DNA from: Paramicrobacterium chengjingii
GTDB lineage: Bacteria > Actinomycetota > Actinomycetes > Actinomycetales > Microbacteriaceae
DNA length: 64,000 nt
Assembly (NCBI RefSeq): GCF_011751765.2
Contig: NZ_CP061169.1
Span: 620,001-684,000 of the forward strand
Direction of reading: 5' to 3'
The notes beneath the pieces are model-generated. The model ran no database searches and was not told where the DNA came from. It worked only from the letters and a program-made list of their open reading frames with translations. Below, piece by piece: positions 50,583-59,644 of the stretch. Each line of letters starts with the position of its first letter. Position 1 is the first letter of the stretch. A program made the position numbers and the translations under genes.

Positions 50583-51914
50583 ATGACGCAGTTCACCTAT
50601 ACCGCGGCGCTCCAGCGCGAATGGGTCGCCATCGCGGCATCCGGTCGGCTTCTGATCGTGCGCATCGACGATGACGCCGACCTTCTCATGCGCGTGAAGC
50701 AGCTGGACATTGGATCGCTGACCATTCAGGAGACCCTCGATGCGCTCACCGAGGGTGGGCTGGCGCACACTCCAGCGTTCGGGCTGTGCTTCTGGGTCGC
50801 CGGAACGCTGACCGCCGACGGTGTCGGTGTGATCGTGTACGGCGACACTGAGATCAGCGTCACGACGGACGACGAAACCATCACTGTTCGCGCGGCGGGT
50901 ATCAGCGGCTGGGGCGAGCAGCTGGTCGAGAATGCGACGGGCATCGAGGTGCACGGCGGGGCAGACACCGCCGACGCACTTCCCCTGAGCCAGGGTGCCG
51001 CGTGGGTGTCAGGCCTCTCGCTGAACGCTGACGATCAGCATCCGGATGCTTCGCTGCCACCACAGGCAGCCGCCGTGCCCGAGGCCTCAGACGTGAGCGC
51101 GAGTGACGCTGATGATCAGAACGACACCGCCGGTGGCTCCGACGACTCAGCCCGTGAAACTCCCTCTCTTGCGCGTGAGCCGGCGAGTGAGCCCAAGCCG
51201 GACACCGTCGCCATCGATGAGCCGCTGAAGCATGCTTCCCCCGCGCCAAACGTCGCCCTCGACAACGTCGGCGTCGCACCGAAGCCGGACACTGCCGAGC
51301 AGCCGGTCTGGTCCGACGGCGCAGCGTCAGAGCCCGTCGGCGAAGACACGGAGGTGCCCGAGATGACGATCCTGCCCGCCGACGTCGCCGCTCCGATTCC
51401 GCTGCCGGAGCCCGACGAGCAGACGATAATGCGTGCACCGGGGCAGCCGATCGCGCCACCGCGCACCGAACCGTTGGGCGACCACGATGGAATGACAGTG
51501 CTTGCCGAAGATGTGCGTGCCGCGCGTGACGCTGCACATTTACCCGACGGTGCCAGTGCCCCTGCGCACGACATTCTCGAATACACATATGCGCTCGAGC
51601 TTCCGGGCGGCGCCAGGCAGCAGCTTGATGCCCCGGTTGTGCTGGGCCGGGCACCGAGCGTGTCGAACGTGCCGGCCTCTGTTCTGCCGCACCTCGTGAC
51701 GCTGGCGGGTGACGACATTTCTCGCACTCACGTGCGCGTTGCCGTTGAGGGCGACGCGGTCGTCGTGACCGATCTGCACTCAAGCAACGGCACAGTTGTC
51801 GAGGTTCCCGGGCGTTCGCCGCAGCAACTGCGTGGAGGCGAGCCCGTGCCGGTGATCAGCGGAACGGTGATCGATCTCGGGTCAGGCGTAAAGCTGCGAG
51901 TGCTCGAGGCATAG
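50583..51914 (+). CDS. FHA-domain protein with disordered acidic linker
   Basis: 443 residues. AGTGAGGATCAC before the ATG supplies the ribosome site, 7 bases after the phosphatase stop. The N-terminal ~125 residues form a globular domain (FTYTAALQREWVAIAASGRL) without a known name. Residues ~130-335 are Pro/Asp/Glu/Ala-rich and probably disordered, with TMTV/TIMR-like phospho-threonine candidates (EMTILPADV, QTIMRAPGQP, GMTVLAEDV). The C-terminal FHA domain (about 340-440) has VVLGRAP, DDISRTHV and HSSNGTVVEV, all phosphothreonine-recognition residues intact. Likely substrate and reader of the adjacent kinase. Confidence 0.9.
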   Translation: MTQFTYTAALQREWVAIAASGRLLIVRIDDDADLLMRVKQLDIGSLTIQETLDALTEGGLAHTPAFGLCFWVAGTLTADGVGVIVYGDTEISVTTDDETITVRAAGISGWGEQLVENATGIEVHGGADTADALPLSQGAAWVSGLSLNADDQHPDASLPPQAAAVPEASDVSASDADDQNDTAGGSDDSARETPSLAREPASEPKPDTVAIDEPLKHASPAPNVALDNVGVAPKPDTAEQPVWSDGAASEPVGEDTEVPEMTILPADVAAPIPLPEPDEQTIMRAPGQPIAPPRTEPLGDHDGMTVLAEDVRAARDAAHLPDGASAPAHDILEYTYALELPGGARQQLDAPVVLGRAPSVSNVPASVLPHLVTLAGDDISRTHVRVAVEGDAVVVTDLHSSNGTVVEVPGRSPQQLRGGEPVPVISGTVIDLGSGVKLRVLEA

Positions 51915-51915
51915 G

Positions 51916-53526
51916 GTGGCACGGCAGGCATCTCAGCCACCGCGCATCCCCGGCCTTGAGGCCGAGCGGCTCCTCGGATCGGGTGGCTTCAGCGACGTCT
52001 TTCTCTATCGGCAGGACCTTCCGCGACGCCAGGTTGCCGTCAAGGTGCTCTCGCTTGACGAGGTGACAGAAAGCTCACGCGCTGCATTTGTGGCCGAGGC
52101 CAATCTGATGGCCCAGCTGTCTGCACATCCGTATATCGTCACGATCTACAATGCCGCCGTCGCAGACGATGGCCGCCCGTATTTTGTGATGGAGTACTGC
52201 CCGGGGCCGAGCCTGTCGCAACAGTATCGTTATCGGCAGTTCACCATTGCCGACGTGCTTCGCACCGGCATCCGCTTGACCAGTGCCGTCGCGACAGCGC
52301 ACGCCGCCGGAATTCTGCATCGAGATATCAAGCCGGCGAACGTGCTCACAAACGCTTACGGCTGGCCGGCACTGGCCGACTTCGGCATATCGTCCGCCGT
52401 CGATGCCGATCATAACCCCGCTGGTGACTCGCAGTCGCTCGGAATGTCGATTCCGTGGTCTCCGCCCGAGATGTTCGCCGATCACCCGGTAGCCGACGTC
52501 AGAAGCGACGTGTTCTCGCTCGCAGCGACGGTCTGCACACTGCTGGCCGGGCGGTCGCCCTTTGAAGTGCCGGGGCAGCCGAACGGAGCGATCGACCTGA
52601 TTGGGCGCATCGAGCGCGGCACAGTGACGCCCCTTGAGCGCACGGACGTTCCGCCATCGCTGCTCGCCGTATTGCGTCGCGGCATGGCATCGCGCCGAGA
52701 CGATCGGTTTCCCAGCGCGATTGACTTCGGGCGATCGCTGCAGCGTGTCGAACTCGAGCTTTCATACTCGGCCACGCCGCTCGACGTGCCGAACCTCGCG
52801 TCGACCAAGCCCCAGAGCGACGAGACGGGCGAGGACGCAACCCGCATTCGCCCGATGACGACAGTGACCCCGAACCGGCAGAACCCATTGCCGCCAGAGC
52901 CGGACGGCGACGATGCGACTGTAGCCCGACCGATGAAGCCGGTGGTGGCGCAACCTTCAACTGGCGACGACACGCGCGCTCGCCCACGCCCCGTCACCCC
53001 TCAGATCCCCATTCCGGACGACTCCGGTGCGACGGCACGACGAGGCCCAGCGCCCGTGCAGCCGACACAAGCAGACACGGATGCTGCGGCGCAGAGCGAC
53101 GTCGCTGCAAAGCCGCGTCGGCGCATTCTTCCGCTCGTGATCGGAGCGGTCGCCCTCGTCGTCGTGGGCGGCGGAGTGACGGCATCCCTCTTTCTGGGCG
53201 GCCAAGCAAGTACCGACGAGACACAGACTCCGACGGGGAAACCTCTCATCATCACCGAGGTACCGACTCCGGAGGAGCGCGGAATCACGGTGTCGGAGGA
53301 TGGCTCGAGTGTGACCTTCGAATGGACCAACCCGGAGCCAGAAGACGGTGATGTTTTCGTCTGGTATCGCTCTGACGGTGCAGAGCCCGGAGAGAAGCAC
53401 GTGATCGCCGAGCCGACGGTCACCATCGGCGGCGTGGCGGATGGCGATAAAGTGTGTGTCACGGTTGTGATCAGCAGATCGACCGGTAAGACGTCCACCG
53501 AACCTTTGGAGATGTGCAGCACGTGA
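51916..53526 (+). CDS. Transmembrane Ser/Thr protein kinase with extracellular Fn3-like domain
   Basis: 536 residues, GTG start two bases after the FHA gene stop. Kinase domain about residues 10-275: LGSGGFSDVFLY (G-loop), QVAVKVL (ATP lysine), ILHRDIKPANVL (catalytic Asp), LADFGISSA (DFG) and SPPEMF in place of APE. Pro/Thr-rich juxtamembrane region with TRIRP/TVARP/TRARP repeats that look like autophosphorylation sites, a membrane helix at about 403-424 (LPLVIGAVALVVVGGGVTAS), and an extracellular ~95-residue beta domain (GITVSEDGSSVTFEWTNPEP) resembling fibronectin III rather than PASTA. It may sense a surface ligand, possibly the Ig-repeat protein encoded downstream. Confidence 0.93.
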   Translation: MARQASQPPRIPGLEAERLLGSGGFSDVFLYRQDLPRRQVAVKVLSLDEVTESSRAAFVAEANLMAQLSAHPYIVTIYNAAVADDGRPYFVMEYCPGPSLSQQYRYRQFTIADVLRTGIRLTSAVATAHAAGILHRDIKPANVLTNAYGWPALADFGISSAVDADHNPAGDSQSLGMSIPWSPPEMFADHPVADVRSDVFSLAATVCTLLAGRSPFEVPGQPNGAIDLIGRIERGTVTPLERTDVPPSLLAVLRRGMASRRDDRFPSAIDFGRSLQRVELELSYSATPLDVPNLASTKPQSDETGEDATRIRPMTTVTPNRQNPLPPEPDGDDATVARPMKPVVAQPSTGDDTRARPRPVTPQIPIPDDSGATARRGPAPVQPTQADTDAAAQSDVAAKPRRRILPLVIGAVALVVVGGGVTASLFLGGQASTDETQTPTGKPLIITEVPTPEERGITVSEDGSSVTFEWTNPEPEDGDVFVWYRSDGAEPGEKHVIAEPTVTIGGVADGDKVCVTVVISRSTGKTSTEPLEMCST

Positions 53527-54242
53527 CGGCACCACGTATCGAATTCTGCGGGGAATGGTACGACGTGAGCCCCGACGAGTTCTTCTACATCGGACGCGAA
53601 GGCGACCTTGTCATCGACGACAACCCTTTTCTGCACCGCCAGTTTCTTGCCATTGGGCGTGAGAACGGCATGTACTGGCTCATCAACGTGGGGAATGCGC
53701 TCGCCGCAACGGTGACTGACAGTACCGGCCAGGTGCAGGCGTGGCTGGCCCCCGGTGCTCGGCTGCCCGTCGTATTTCGCGAATTGCAGGTTCTCTTCAG
53801 TGCCGGCTCGACAACCTATGACTTCACGATTCACATGGACTCGGAGTTCTTCGGAACATCGCCGCTGACATCGGTATCCGGTGGCGAGACGACGGTGGGG
53901 CCCATTCATCTGACGAGCAACCAGAGACTGCTGATCCTTGCGCTTGCCGAAGACGTGCTTCGCCAGAACTCTCCGGGACGCGGCGAGATTCCGGCATCCG
54001 CTCAGGCCGCGGAGCGGCTGGGCTGGACGCAGACCGCCTTCAACCGCAAGCTCGACAACGTGTGCGACAAGCTTGACCGCTTCGGGGTTCCGGGGCTCAG
54101 GGGCGGGCGGGGCAAGCTCGCGACGAACCGGCGGTCGAGGCTCGTCGAGTACGCCGTGTCGACGAGAATGGTCGACCCGAGCGATCTGGTGCTCCTCGAC
54201 CAGGACACGTCGGCCGGGGGCAGTGGAACCGCAGATCATTAG
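53523..54242 (+). CDS. FHA-domain protein with C-terminal DNA-binding-like region
   Basis: 239 residues from the GTG at 53523, which overlaps the kinase stop as GTGA. The N-terminal ~100 residues form an FHA-like sandwich: FYIGREGDLVIDDNPFLHRQ keeps the GR and the following H-containing loop, but the SXXH and NG residues are not clear, so binding may be altered. The C-terminal ~100 residues (NQRLLILALAEDVLRQNSPG, then AERLGWTQTAFNRKLDNVCD) look like a winged helix similar to FHA/SARP-type regulators, followed by a basic stretch. It could carry kinase signals to gene expression. No known family name is claimed. Confidence 0.82.
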   Translation: MTAPRIEFCGEWYDVSPDEFFYIGREGDLVIDDNPFLHRQFLAIGRENGMYWLINVGNALAATVTDSTGQVQAWLAPGARLPVVFRELQVLFSAGSTTYDFTIHMDSEFFGTSPLTSVSGGETTVGPIHLTSNQRLLILALAEDVLRQNSPGRGEIPASAQAAERLGWTQTAFNRKLDNVCDKLDRFGVPGLRGGRGKLATNRRSRLVEYAVSTRMVDPSDLVLLDQDTSAGGSGTADH

Positions 54243-54250
54243 AACTTTTG

Positions 54251-54279
54251 TTGGATTGAATAGCATGTTAGGTTAAGCT
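54251..54279 (+). promoter_or_regulatory. Promoter of the Ig-repeat protein operon
   Basis: -35 TTGGAT (54251-54256), 17-base spacer, -10 TAAGCT (54274-54279). It lies in the 104-bp gap after the kinase operon and is A/T-rich relative to its surroundings. A transcription start near 54286 makes a start codon at 54347 more natural than at 54302. Confidence 0.55.
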
Positions 54280-54346
54280 CCGGCTCAGTGCGCCTTGGGC
54301 GGTGCAAGGCGATTCATCAACGAGACGGAACATTTTTGTGGGGAGA

Positions 54347-57300
54347 ATGAAGGGGTGGCTGCGTGGCCGCAAGGTCACGGCATCCGTCGTCGTCGCGTCT
54401 CTGATCGTCGCTGTGCCGGTGACGTTTGCCGTGCTGCATCCCGGTTACCCGGCCTCAGACGTCGACCTCGAAGCACGTGACGTGTGGGTGACGAACGGAA
54501 AAGAGCTGCTCGCCGGGCGCCTCAACAAGCAGATTGAAGAGCTCGATGCGTCGGTGGCAACGCTCGCCAACGACATTAACATCTTTCAAGACGGAGACCT
54601 TGCGCTATTGCACGACCGTGTCTCGTCGACGGTGCAGACGATCGATCCCGCTTACACGACGCTCGGCAACAGTGCCGATCTGCCGCCTGGTGCGGAGCTC
54701 GCCTACGGCGGAGGGCGGCTCGCGGTTCTCGAACCTGACAGCGGAAGCCTGTGGATCACGAACGTCTCCGGAGGTCTCGACTTCACGACGGTGAATAACG
54801 ACCCGCTCCTGAAACTCGGGGCGGATGCCGCTATCGCTGTGTCGAAGGAGGGGGAGGTCTTCGCCGCATCCCCGTCTGACGGCGTTCTCTACTCGTACCC
54901 TCCGACCGGAGGCAAACCAAGCGAACAGCAGATTCCCTCAAGCGAGAGCTATCAGTTGACGGCGGCCGGTGAAACACCGGTGCTGTTCGACGGCGATGCG
55001 AACCGGGTGATCGTTGCCGGTTCGGACCCCATCGAGCTGCCGTCTCAGGGCATCAAACTACAGCAGTCGTCGGCCGACCCAGGCGAGGTTCTCGTTGCGG
55101 GCGGCGATTCGCTCATGGCTGTTCCGCTGAACGGCGACGAGGTGATCGAACTCGACGCAAAGATCACCTCGCCCGCACAGGATGCCGATGCTGTTGCAGC
55201 GCCCGTCAATCTCGAAGGATGCTGGCACGCCGCGTGGGCGTCGGGCAGCAGGTACCTGGCGAAGTGCGACGGGTCTGGTGTCTCGCACGAGGAAATCGAA
55301 CCGTCGACGGCGGGCGCCGAGCTGGTGTTCCGCGTCAACAGGGACGTCATCGCTCTCAACAATCTGCAGACCGGAGACTCGTGGCTTGTCACCGAGAACA
55401 TGCGTCTTGTGCACAACTGGGAAGACGTCACTCCGCCCGAAGAAGATGACGGCGAGGAGGGCGACGAGAAGTCGTCTGTGAAGTCCTTCGAAGACACCCT
55501 TGCCGAGCGCACCGATCAGAACCGGCCCCCGATCGCCAATGACGACGATCTCGGAGTTCGACCCGAGCGCACAACGGTGCTGCCGCTGCTGAGCAACGAC
55601 ACCGACCCCGACGGCGATGTGCTCACCATTACCGAAATCAAGGGCTTCTCAGACAAATGGGGGAAGCTGCAGCACATCGACGGTGGCCGCGCCCTTCAGT
55701 TCTCACCGAAGGAAGGGCTTGAGGCAGGAACATTCTCATTCCGCTACACGGTGAGCGACGGCCGCCCCGGCGGTATCGCGGAGGGGGCCGTCAATGTGAC
55801 GATCCGCCCGCCGGAGGTGAACGAGCCTCCGGAATCCGCTCGAGTCGGCGCCACAGTCGTCGACGCAGGGCAGACGATCACGTATGACGCGCTCGCCGAC
55901 TGGTCGGACCCTGACGGCGACGACATCTATCTGGAGTCGGCGGCTTCCGACGCGGGTGACCGTGTACGGTTCAACCCAGACGGTCGCGTCACAGTGACGC
56001 ACACATCGGGTCAGCTGGGGCCTCGCGACATCGTGTTCACGGTGTCAGACGGCCAAGAATCCGTCACCGGAACATTCACTCTCGACGTCAAATCGGCCGG
56101 GTCGTCGAACCCCGTGGGAACCCCCGACTTCGCGCAGACGTTCGTGGGTGAAGCCGTCGACGTGCATCCACTCGACAACGACCTCTCGCCCTCAGGAGGG
56201 CAGCTCGAGCTGCTCGGCGCAGAAGCACTCAAGGGCGCCATCTCCGTTGCCGTCGACACCGATCGTGGAACCATCACAGCATCCGCCGGTAAAGCGGGAA
56301 CGTACTACGTGAAGTACTCGCTCGGCGCGGGGGAACGAACGAGCATCGGGCTGCTGCGAATTGACGTGACTGAGAAGGCAGAGGCCGATCTTGCGCCAGT
56401 AGCGGTTCGCGACACGGGATACGTGCGTCCGGGTGAGCCAGCCATGATGCCGGTGCTCGTCAACGATGTGTCGCCGACCGGTGACGTGCTCGCCGTCAAA
56501 TCGATCGAAGCGACGGGCGATGCAGCGCAGCTGTCCATTGAGCTGCTGTCGCAGAGCGTCATTCGTGTGACGGCGACCGCCGCAGTGACCGGGCAGGTTC
56601 AGTTTCGCTACACGGTGTCGGACGGTCACAAAGAATCGACGACAACGGCCACCGTTGTGATGGTTCCTCCGCTGTCGAAGCATCAAGCGCCGATCGCCGC
56701 GGACGATCAGGTGCGCGTGCGCGCGGGCGACATTGCGAGCGTTCCGGTTCTCGACAACGACACGCACCCGGATAACGCGGGAATGAAGGTGGAACAGGAG
56801 CTCGTTCAGGGCGCCGACAAGGGGCTCGCGTTCGTCACGGACGACAAGGTGAGGTACCAGGCTCCCGCCGAGGCCGGCGTCTACACGGCTGTGTACACCG
56901 TCGTTGACGACTTCGGGCAGAAGGCGACAGCATCCGTCACCTTCACCGTCGTGGCGATGGACGAAGACGCAAACCAGGCGCCGACCGCCAAGACTCTCAC
57001 TACCCGTGTGTTTGCGGGCAGCTCCGTCGACATTGATATTCCTCTTGAAGGGCTCGACCCTGACGGTGATTCGGTTGTGTATGACGGCTTGGCGAGTGCG
57101 CCGATTCTGGGCGCTGTGCGCAATGAGAAGAGCAAGAGCTTCTCGTACGTTGCCGGGTCGATGGAGCTCGGCACCGACACGTTCACCTACAAGATCAAGG
57201 ATGTGCTGGGGGCGACAGCCGTCGGCACAATCAAGATCGCGGTGATTCCACGGCCTGAGCAGGCTATGAACCCCGTGGCGGTTGACGACGCCATTGAGGT

Positions 57301-59608
57301 GAAGCCCGGGCGAGTCGCATCGGTGCCCGCGCTGAAGAACGACTCCGACCCGAACCAGTACTCGTTCTCGCTCGACAAGAAGCTCGAAGATGTTCCCGAA
57401 GATGTCGAGGCAACTGTCGACGGCGAGAGCATTGTGATCGAGGCGCCCGACGTCGAGATGACGTTCGCGTTGCGCTACACGATTCGCAACGAGAAAGGCG
57501 GGTTCGACTCCGCCTACGTCATGGTGCGGGTGAGCGAGGATGCCACGGTTCAACCGCCGGGCGTGGCCGACCAGACCGTTGAACAAGACGAGGTGATCGG
57601 CAAGGAAACCGTCGACATTGACATCTACGAGGGCGCGACGAACCCCGGAGGCCGGGTGTCCGATCTCGTAGCGTCTCTCGAGGGGCCGAACGCAGACCAG
57701 GCAGAGATTCTCGAGAACGGCAAGGTGCGTGTCACCCTGGGAGACACGCGCATGGCGATTACGTTCCGGCTCACGAATGAGGCAGACGAGCTGAGTTCTG
57801 CCGCGTTCATTGTCGTGCCGCCGTATTCCGACGGGCAGCCACCTCGGCTGCGCGAGGATCTTCCCGAGCAGATCGTCGATATGAATTCCACGCAGGAGTG
57901 GGACCTCGACGACATTGCGTATTCCCCGTCAGGTAAAGATATTGAAATCACTGGGGCCGACGGGGTGAGCGCGTCGCGCAGCGATGGCAAATCGTCGTTC
58001 GTCGACGAGAAGAAGCTGAGATACACGCCGGTCAAGGATTACCGCGGACCGGCATCGATCAGCTTCGAAGTGACAGACGGCACATCGACGGGAACGACGA
58101 TGCTCGTGCTGCCGATCACTGTGGGAGACCCGAACTTCGAAGACATCCCTCCGACGTTCACGCCGCCGTCGATCACGATTGAGGCGGGGGAGGACCCTGT
58201 CTCGTTCGACCTGCGCAGCGCCGCATCGCACCCCAATCCCGACGTTGCCGACCAGATTACGTTCAGCGATCTGCGTGGTCAGGGCAACGGCATCCAAGGA
58301 AATCTGAGCGGTTCAGAGCTGTCGGTGCAGGCACCGTTCGGCACGACGCCGGGCACCTCTGTGACGCTCGGCGTCACCATGACGTTCAAGGACTTCGAGG
58401 TGGATGGGCAGATCACCGTGACGGTTGTGTCGTCGACGAGACCCATGCCCATCGCTGTCGACCATGTAAACAACGACGCCCGCAAGGGGAAGAGCTACAC
58501 GATTGATGCTCTTGCGGGAGCGTTCAATCCCTTCCCCGGCGAAGATCTCACGATTCTCAAGGCTGAGTTGGATTCGGGAGATGCCGAGGTGAGCACCGAC
58601 GGCACGACGGTGACTGTGAAGACGGGCCCGGCGAAGAGCCAAGAGATCAGCATCCTCTATACGATTCAGGATGCTACGCAAGACCAGAACAGGCGGTCGA
58701 CGGCGCGCATCACCATTGTGGTGAAGGATGTTCCCGATGCTCCGCCTGCGCCGAGCGTCTCGGCAAGCGACAGTAATACGACAGTCGTCGTCGCGGGCTC
58801 GCCTGCAGACAACGGCTCGGCGATCAAGAGCTACACGGTGAAGCGCAGCGACGGTGACGAAAAGATCTGCCAGGCAGGCGTTGCGTGCTCGATGTCTGCG
58901 AAGAACGGGACCGCGTATTCGTTCCGAGTCAAGGCAACGAACGGCGTTGGCGACAGCTCGTGGTCTCCCGCATCGAAGAGTGTGACGCCCTATGGTGTTC
59001 CAGATGCTCCCCAGGGCCTACAGATTGGCAAAAAGGGTACGTGGGCGAGCACCCCAGTGACGATGAGCTGGTCAGCGCCAGCCGACAACGGCGGGAAAAT
59101 TACGAAGTACAAGTGGACGGTTAGCGGAAGCGCAAGTGATTCCGGCTCAACGACGTCCACGTCTGCATCGAGCAAGAGCATGGGGGCTGGAACATACACG
59201 TACACAGTGAGTGCGTGCTCGCCCGCTGGTTGCGGGCCGACAGCCAAATCGGGAAGCGTTGTAATCAAGAATGAGCCACCGCCGGACCCCGTTATCACCA
59301 AAGTTTACGGAGTCGATGGCCCAGAGACGCGTTGCGATAACGGAAAGTGCGTGACTGATACATATCGTGTCGGGATCGCCTGGTCAGACTTCGCCAGTGG
59401 CACCTACGAGGTTCACGCTGAATATTGCAAGGACGGGAAATGGTCTGCAATTGCCGATGGCTGGTACGACATCAAGATGGGCAAGAGCGGTAAGGACGAG
59501 GATCACATTTCGGCGTGGATTCAGCCCAACCTGTCGCAATGCGGTGTTCGAGTAAAGGTTCGAGGCAACGGCGTGAATTACACAAGTCCTGGTTTCGACT
59601 TTCCGTAA
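54347..59608 (+). CDS. Giant surface protein with tandem Ig/cadherin-like repeats and two fibronectin-III domains
   Basis: 1753 residues from the ATG at 54347; GTG at 54302 would add 15. An N-terminal membrane helix (VTASVVVASLIVAVPVTFAV) with basic flank anchors it. Residues ~35-390 have propeller-like repeats (GGRLAVLEPDSGSLWITNVS). Then eleven repeats start near residues 391, 491, 588, 682, 778, 876, 974, 1068, 1163, 1267 and 1367, each ~97 long and opening with P-P/PIA-DD, often LDNDTDPDGD: Big_9/cadherin-like domains. Two Fn3 domains (about 1464 and 1549) precede a cysteine-bearing C-terminal module (from ~1642). Likely an extended cell-surface stalk; adhesin or envelope scaffold is inferred. 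Followed by MoxR, DUF58 and transglutaminase-fold genes. Confidence 0.92.
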   Translation: MKGWLRGRKVTASVVVASLIVAVPVTFAVLHPGYPASDVDLEARDVWVTNGKELLAGRLNKQIEELDASVATLANDINIFQDGDLALLHDRVSSTVQTIDPAYTTLGNSADLPPGAELAYGGGRLAVLEPDSGSLWITNVSGGLDFTTVNNDPLLKLGADAAIAVSKEGEVFAASPSDGVLYSYPPTGGKPSEQQIPSSESYQLTAAGETPVLFDGDANRVIVAGSDPIELPSQGIKLQQSSADPGEVLVAGGDSLMAVPLNGDEVIELDAKITSPAQDADAVAAPVNLEGCWHAAWASGSRYLAKCDGSGVSHEEIEPSTAGAELVFRVNRDVIALNNLQTGDSWLVTENMRLVHNWEDVTPPEEDDGEEGDEKSSVKSFEDTLAERTDQNRPPIANDDDLGVRPERTTVLPLLSNDTDPDGDVLTITEIKGFSDKWGKLQHIDGGRALQFSPKEGLEAGTFSFRYTVSDGRPGGIAEGAVNVTIRPPEVNEPPESARVGATVVDAGQTITYDALADWSDPDGDDIYLESAASDAGDRVRFNPDGRVTVTHTSGQLGPRDIVFTVSDGQESVTGTFTLDVKSAGSSNPVGTPDFAQTFVGEAVDVHPLDNDLSPSGGQLELLGAEALKGAISVAVDTDRGTITASAGKAGTYYVKYSLGAGERTSIGLLRIDVTEKAEADLAPVAVRDTGYVRPGEPAMMPVLVNDVSPTGDVLAVKSIEATGDAAQLSIELLSQSVIRVTATAAVTGQVQFRYTVSDGHKESTTTATVVMVPPLSKHQAPIAADDQVRVRAGDIASVPVLDNDTHPDNAGMKVEQELVQGADKGLAFVTDDKVRYQAPAEAGVYTAVYTVVDDFGQKATASVTFTVVAMDEDANQAPTAKTLTTRVFAGSSVDIDIPLEGLDPDGDSVVYDGLASAPILGAVRNEKSKSFSYVAGSMELGTDTFTYKIKDVLGATAVGTIKIAVIPRPEQAMNPVAVDDAIEVKPGRVASVPALKNDSDPNQYSFSLDKKLEDVPEDVEATVDGESIVIEAPDVEMTFALRYTIRNEKGGFDSAYVMVRVSEDATVQPPGVADQTVEQDEVIGKETVDIDIYEGATNPGGRVSDLVASLEGPNADQAEILENGKVRVTLGDTRMAITFRLTNEADELSSAAFIVVPPYSDGQPPRLREDLPEQIVDMNSTQEWDLDDIAYSPSGKDIEITGADGVSASRSDGKSSFVDEKKLRYTPVKDYRGPASISFEVTDGTSTGTTMLVLPITVGDPNFEDIPPTFTPPSITIEAGEDPVSFDLRSAASHPNPDVADQITFSDLRGQGNGIQGNLSGSELSVQAPFGTTPGTSVTLGVTMTFKDFEVDGQITVTVVSSTRPMPIAVDHVNNDARKGKSYTIDALAGAFNPFPGEDLTILKAELDSGDAEVSTDGTTVTVKTGPAKSQEISILYTIQDATQDQNRRSTARITIVVKDVPDAPPAPSVSASDSNTTVVVAGSPADNGSAIKSYTVKRSDGDEKICQAGVACSMSAKNGTAYSFRVKATNGVGDSSWSPASKSVTPYGVPDAPQGLQIGKKGTWASTPVTMSWSAPADNGGKITKYKWTVSGSASDSGSTTSTSASSKSMGAGTYTYTVSACSPAGCGPTAKSGSVVIKNEPPPDPVITKVYGVDGPETRCDNGKCVTDTYRVGIAWSDFASGTYEVHAEYCKDGKWSAIADGWYDIKMGKSGKDEDHISAWIQPNLSQCGVRVKVRGNGVNYTSPGFDFP

Positions 59609-59644
59609 ACCAGCAACTGTCAAATTGGTAGGTCAAGGAGAAGC

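Noticed and set aside
56192..57586. 464-codon antisense frame opposite the Ig-repeat gene
   Set aside because: Shadow of the coding strand; His/Arg/Val-rich with no recognisable domain.
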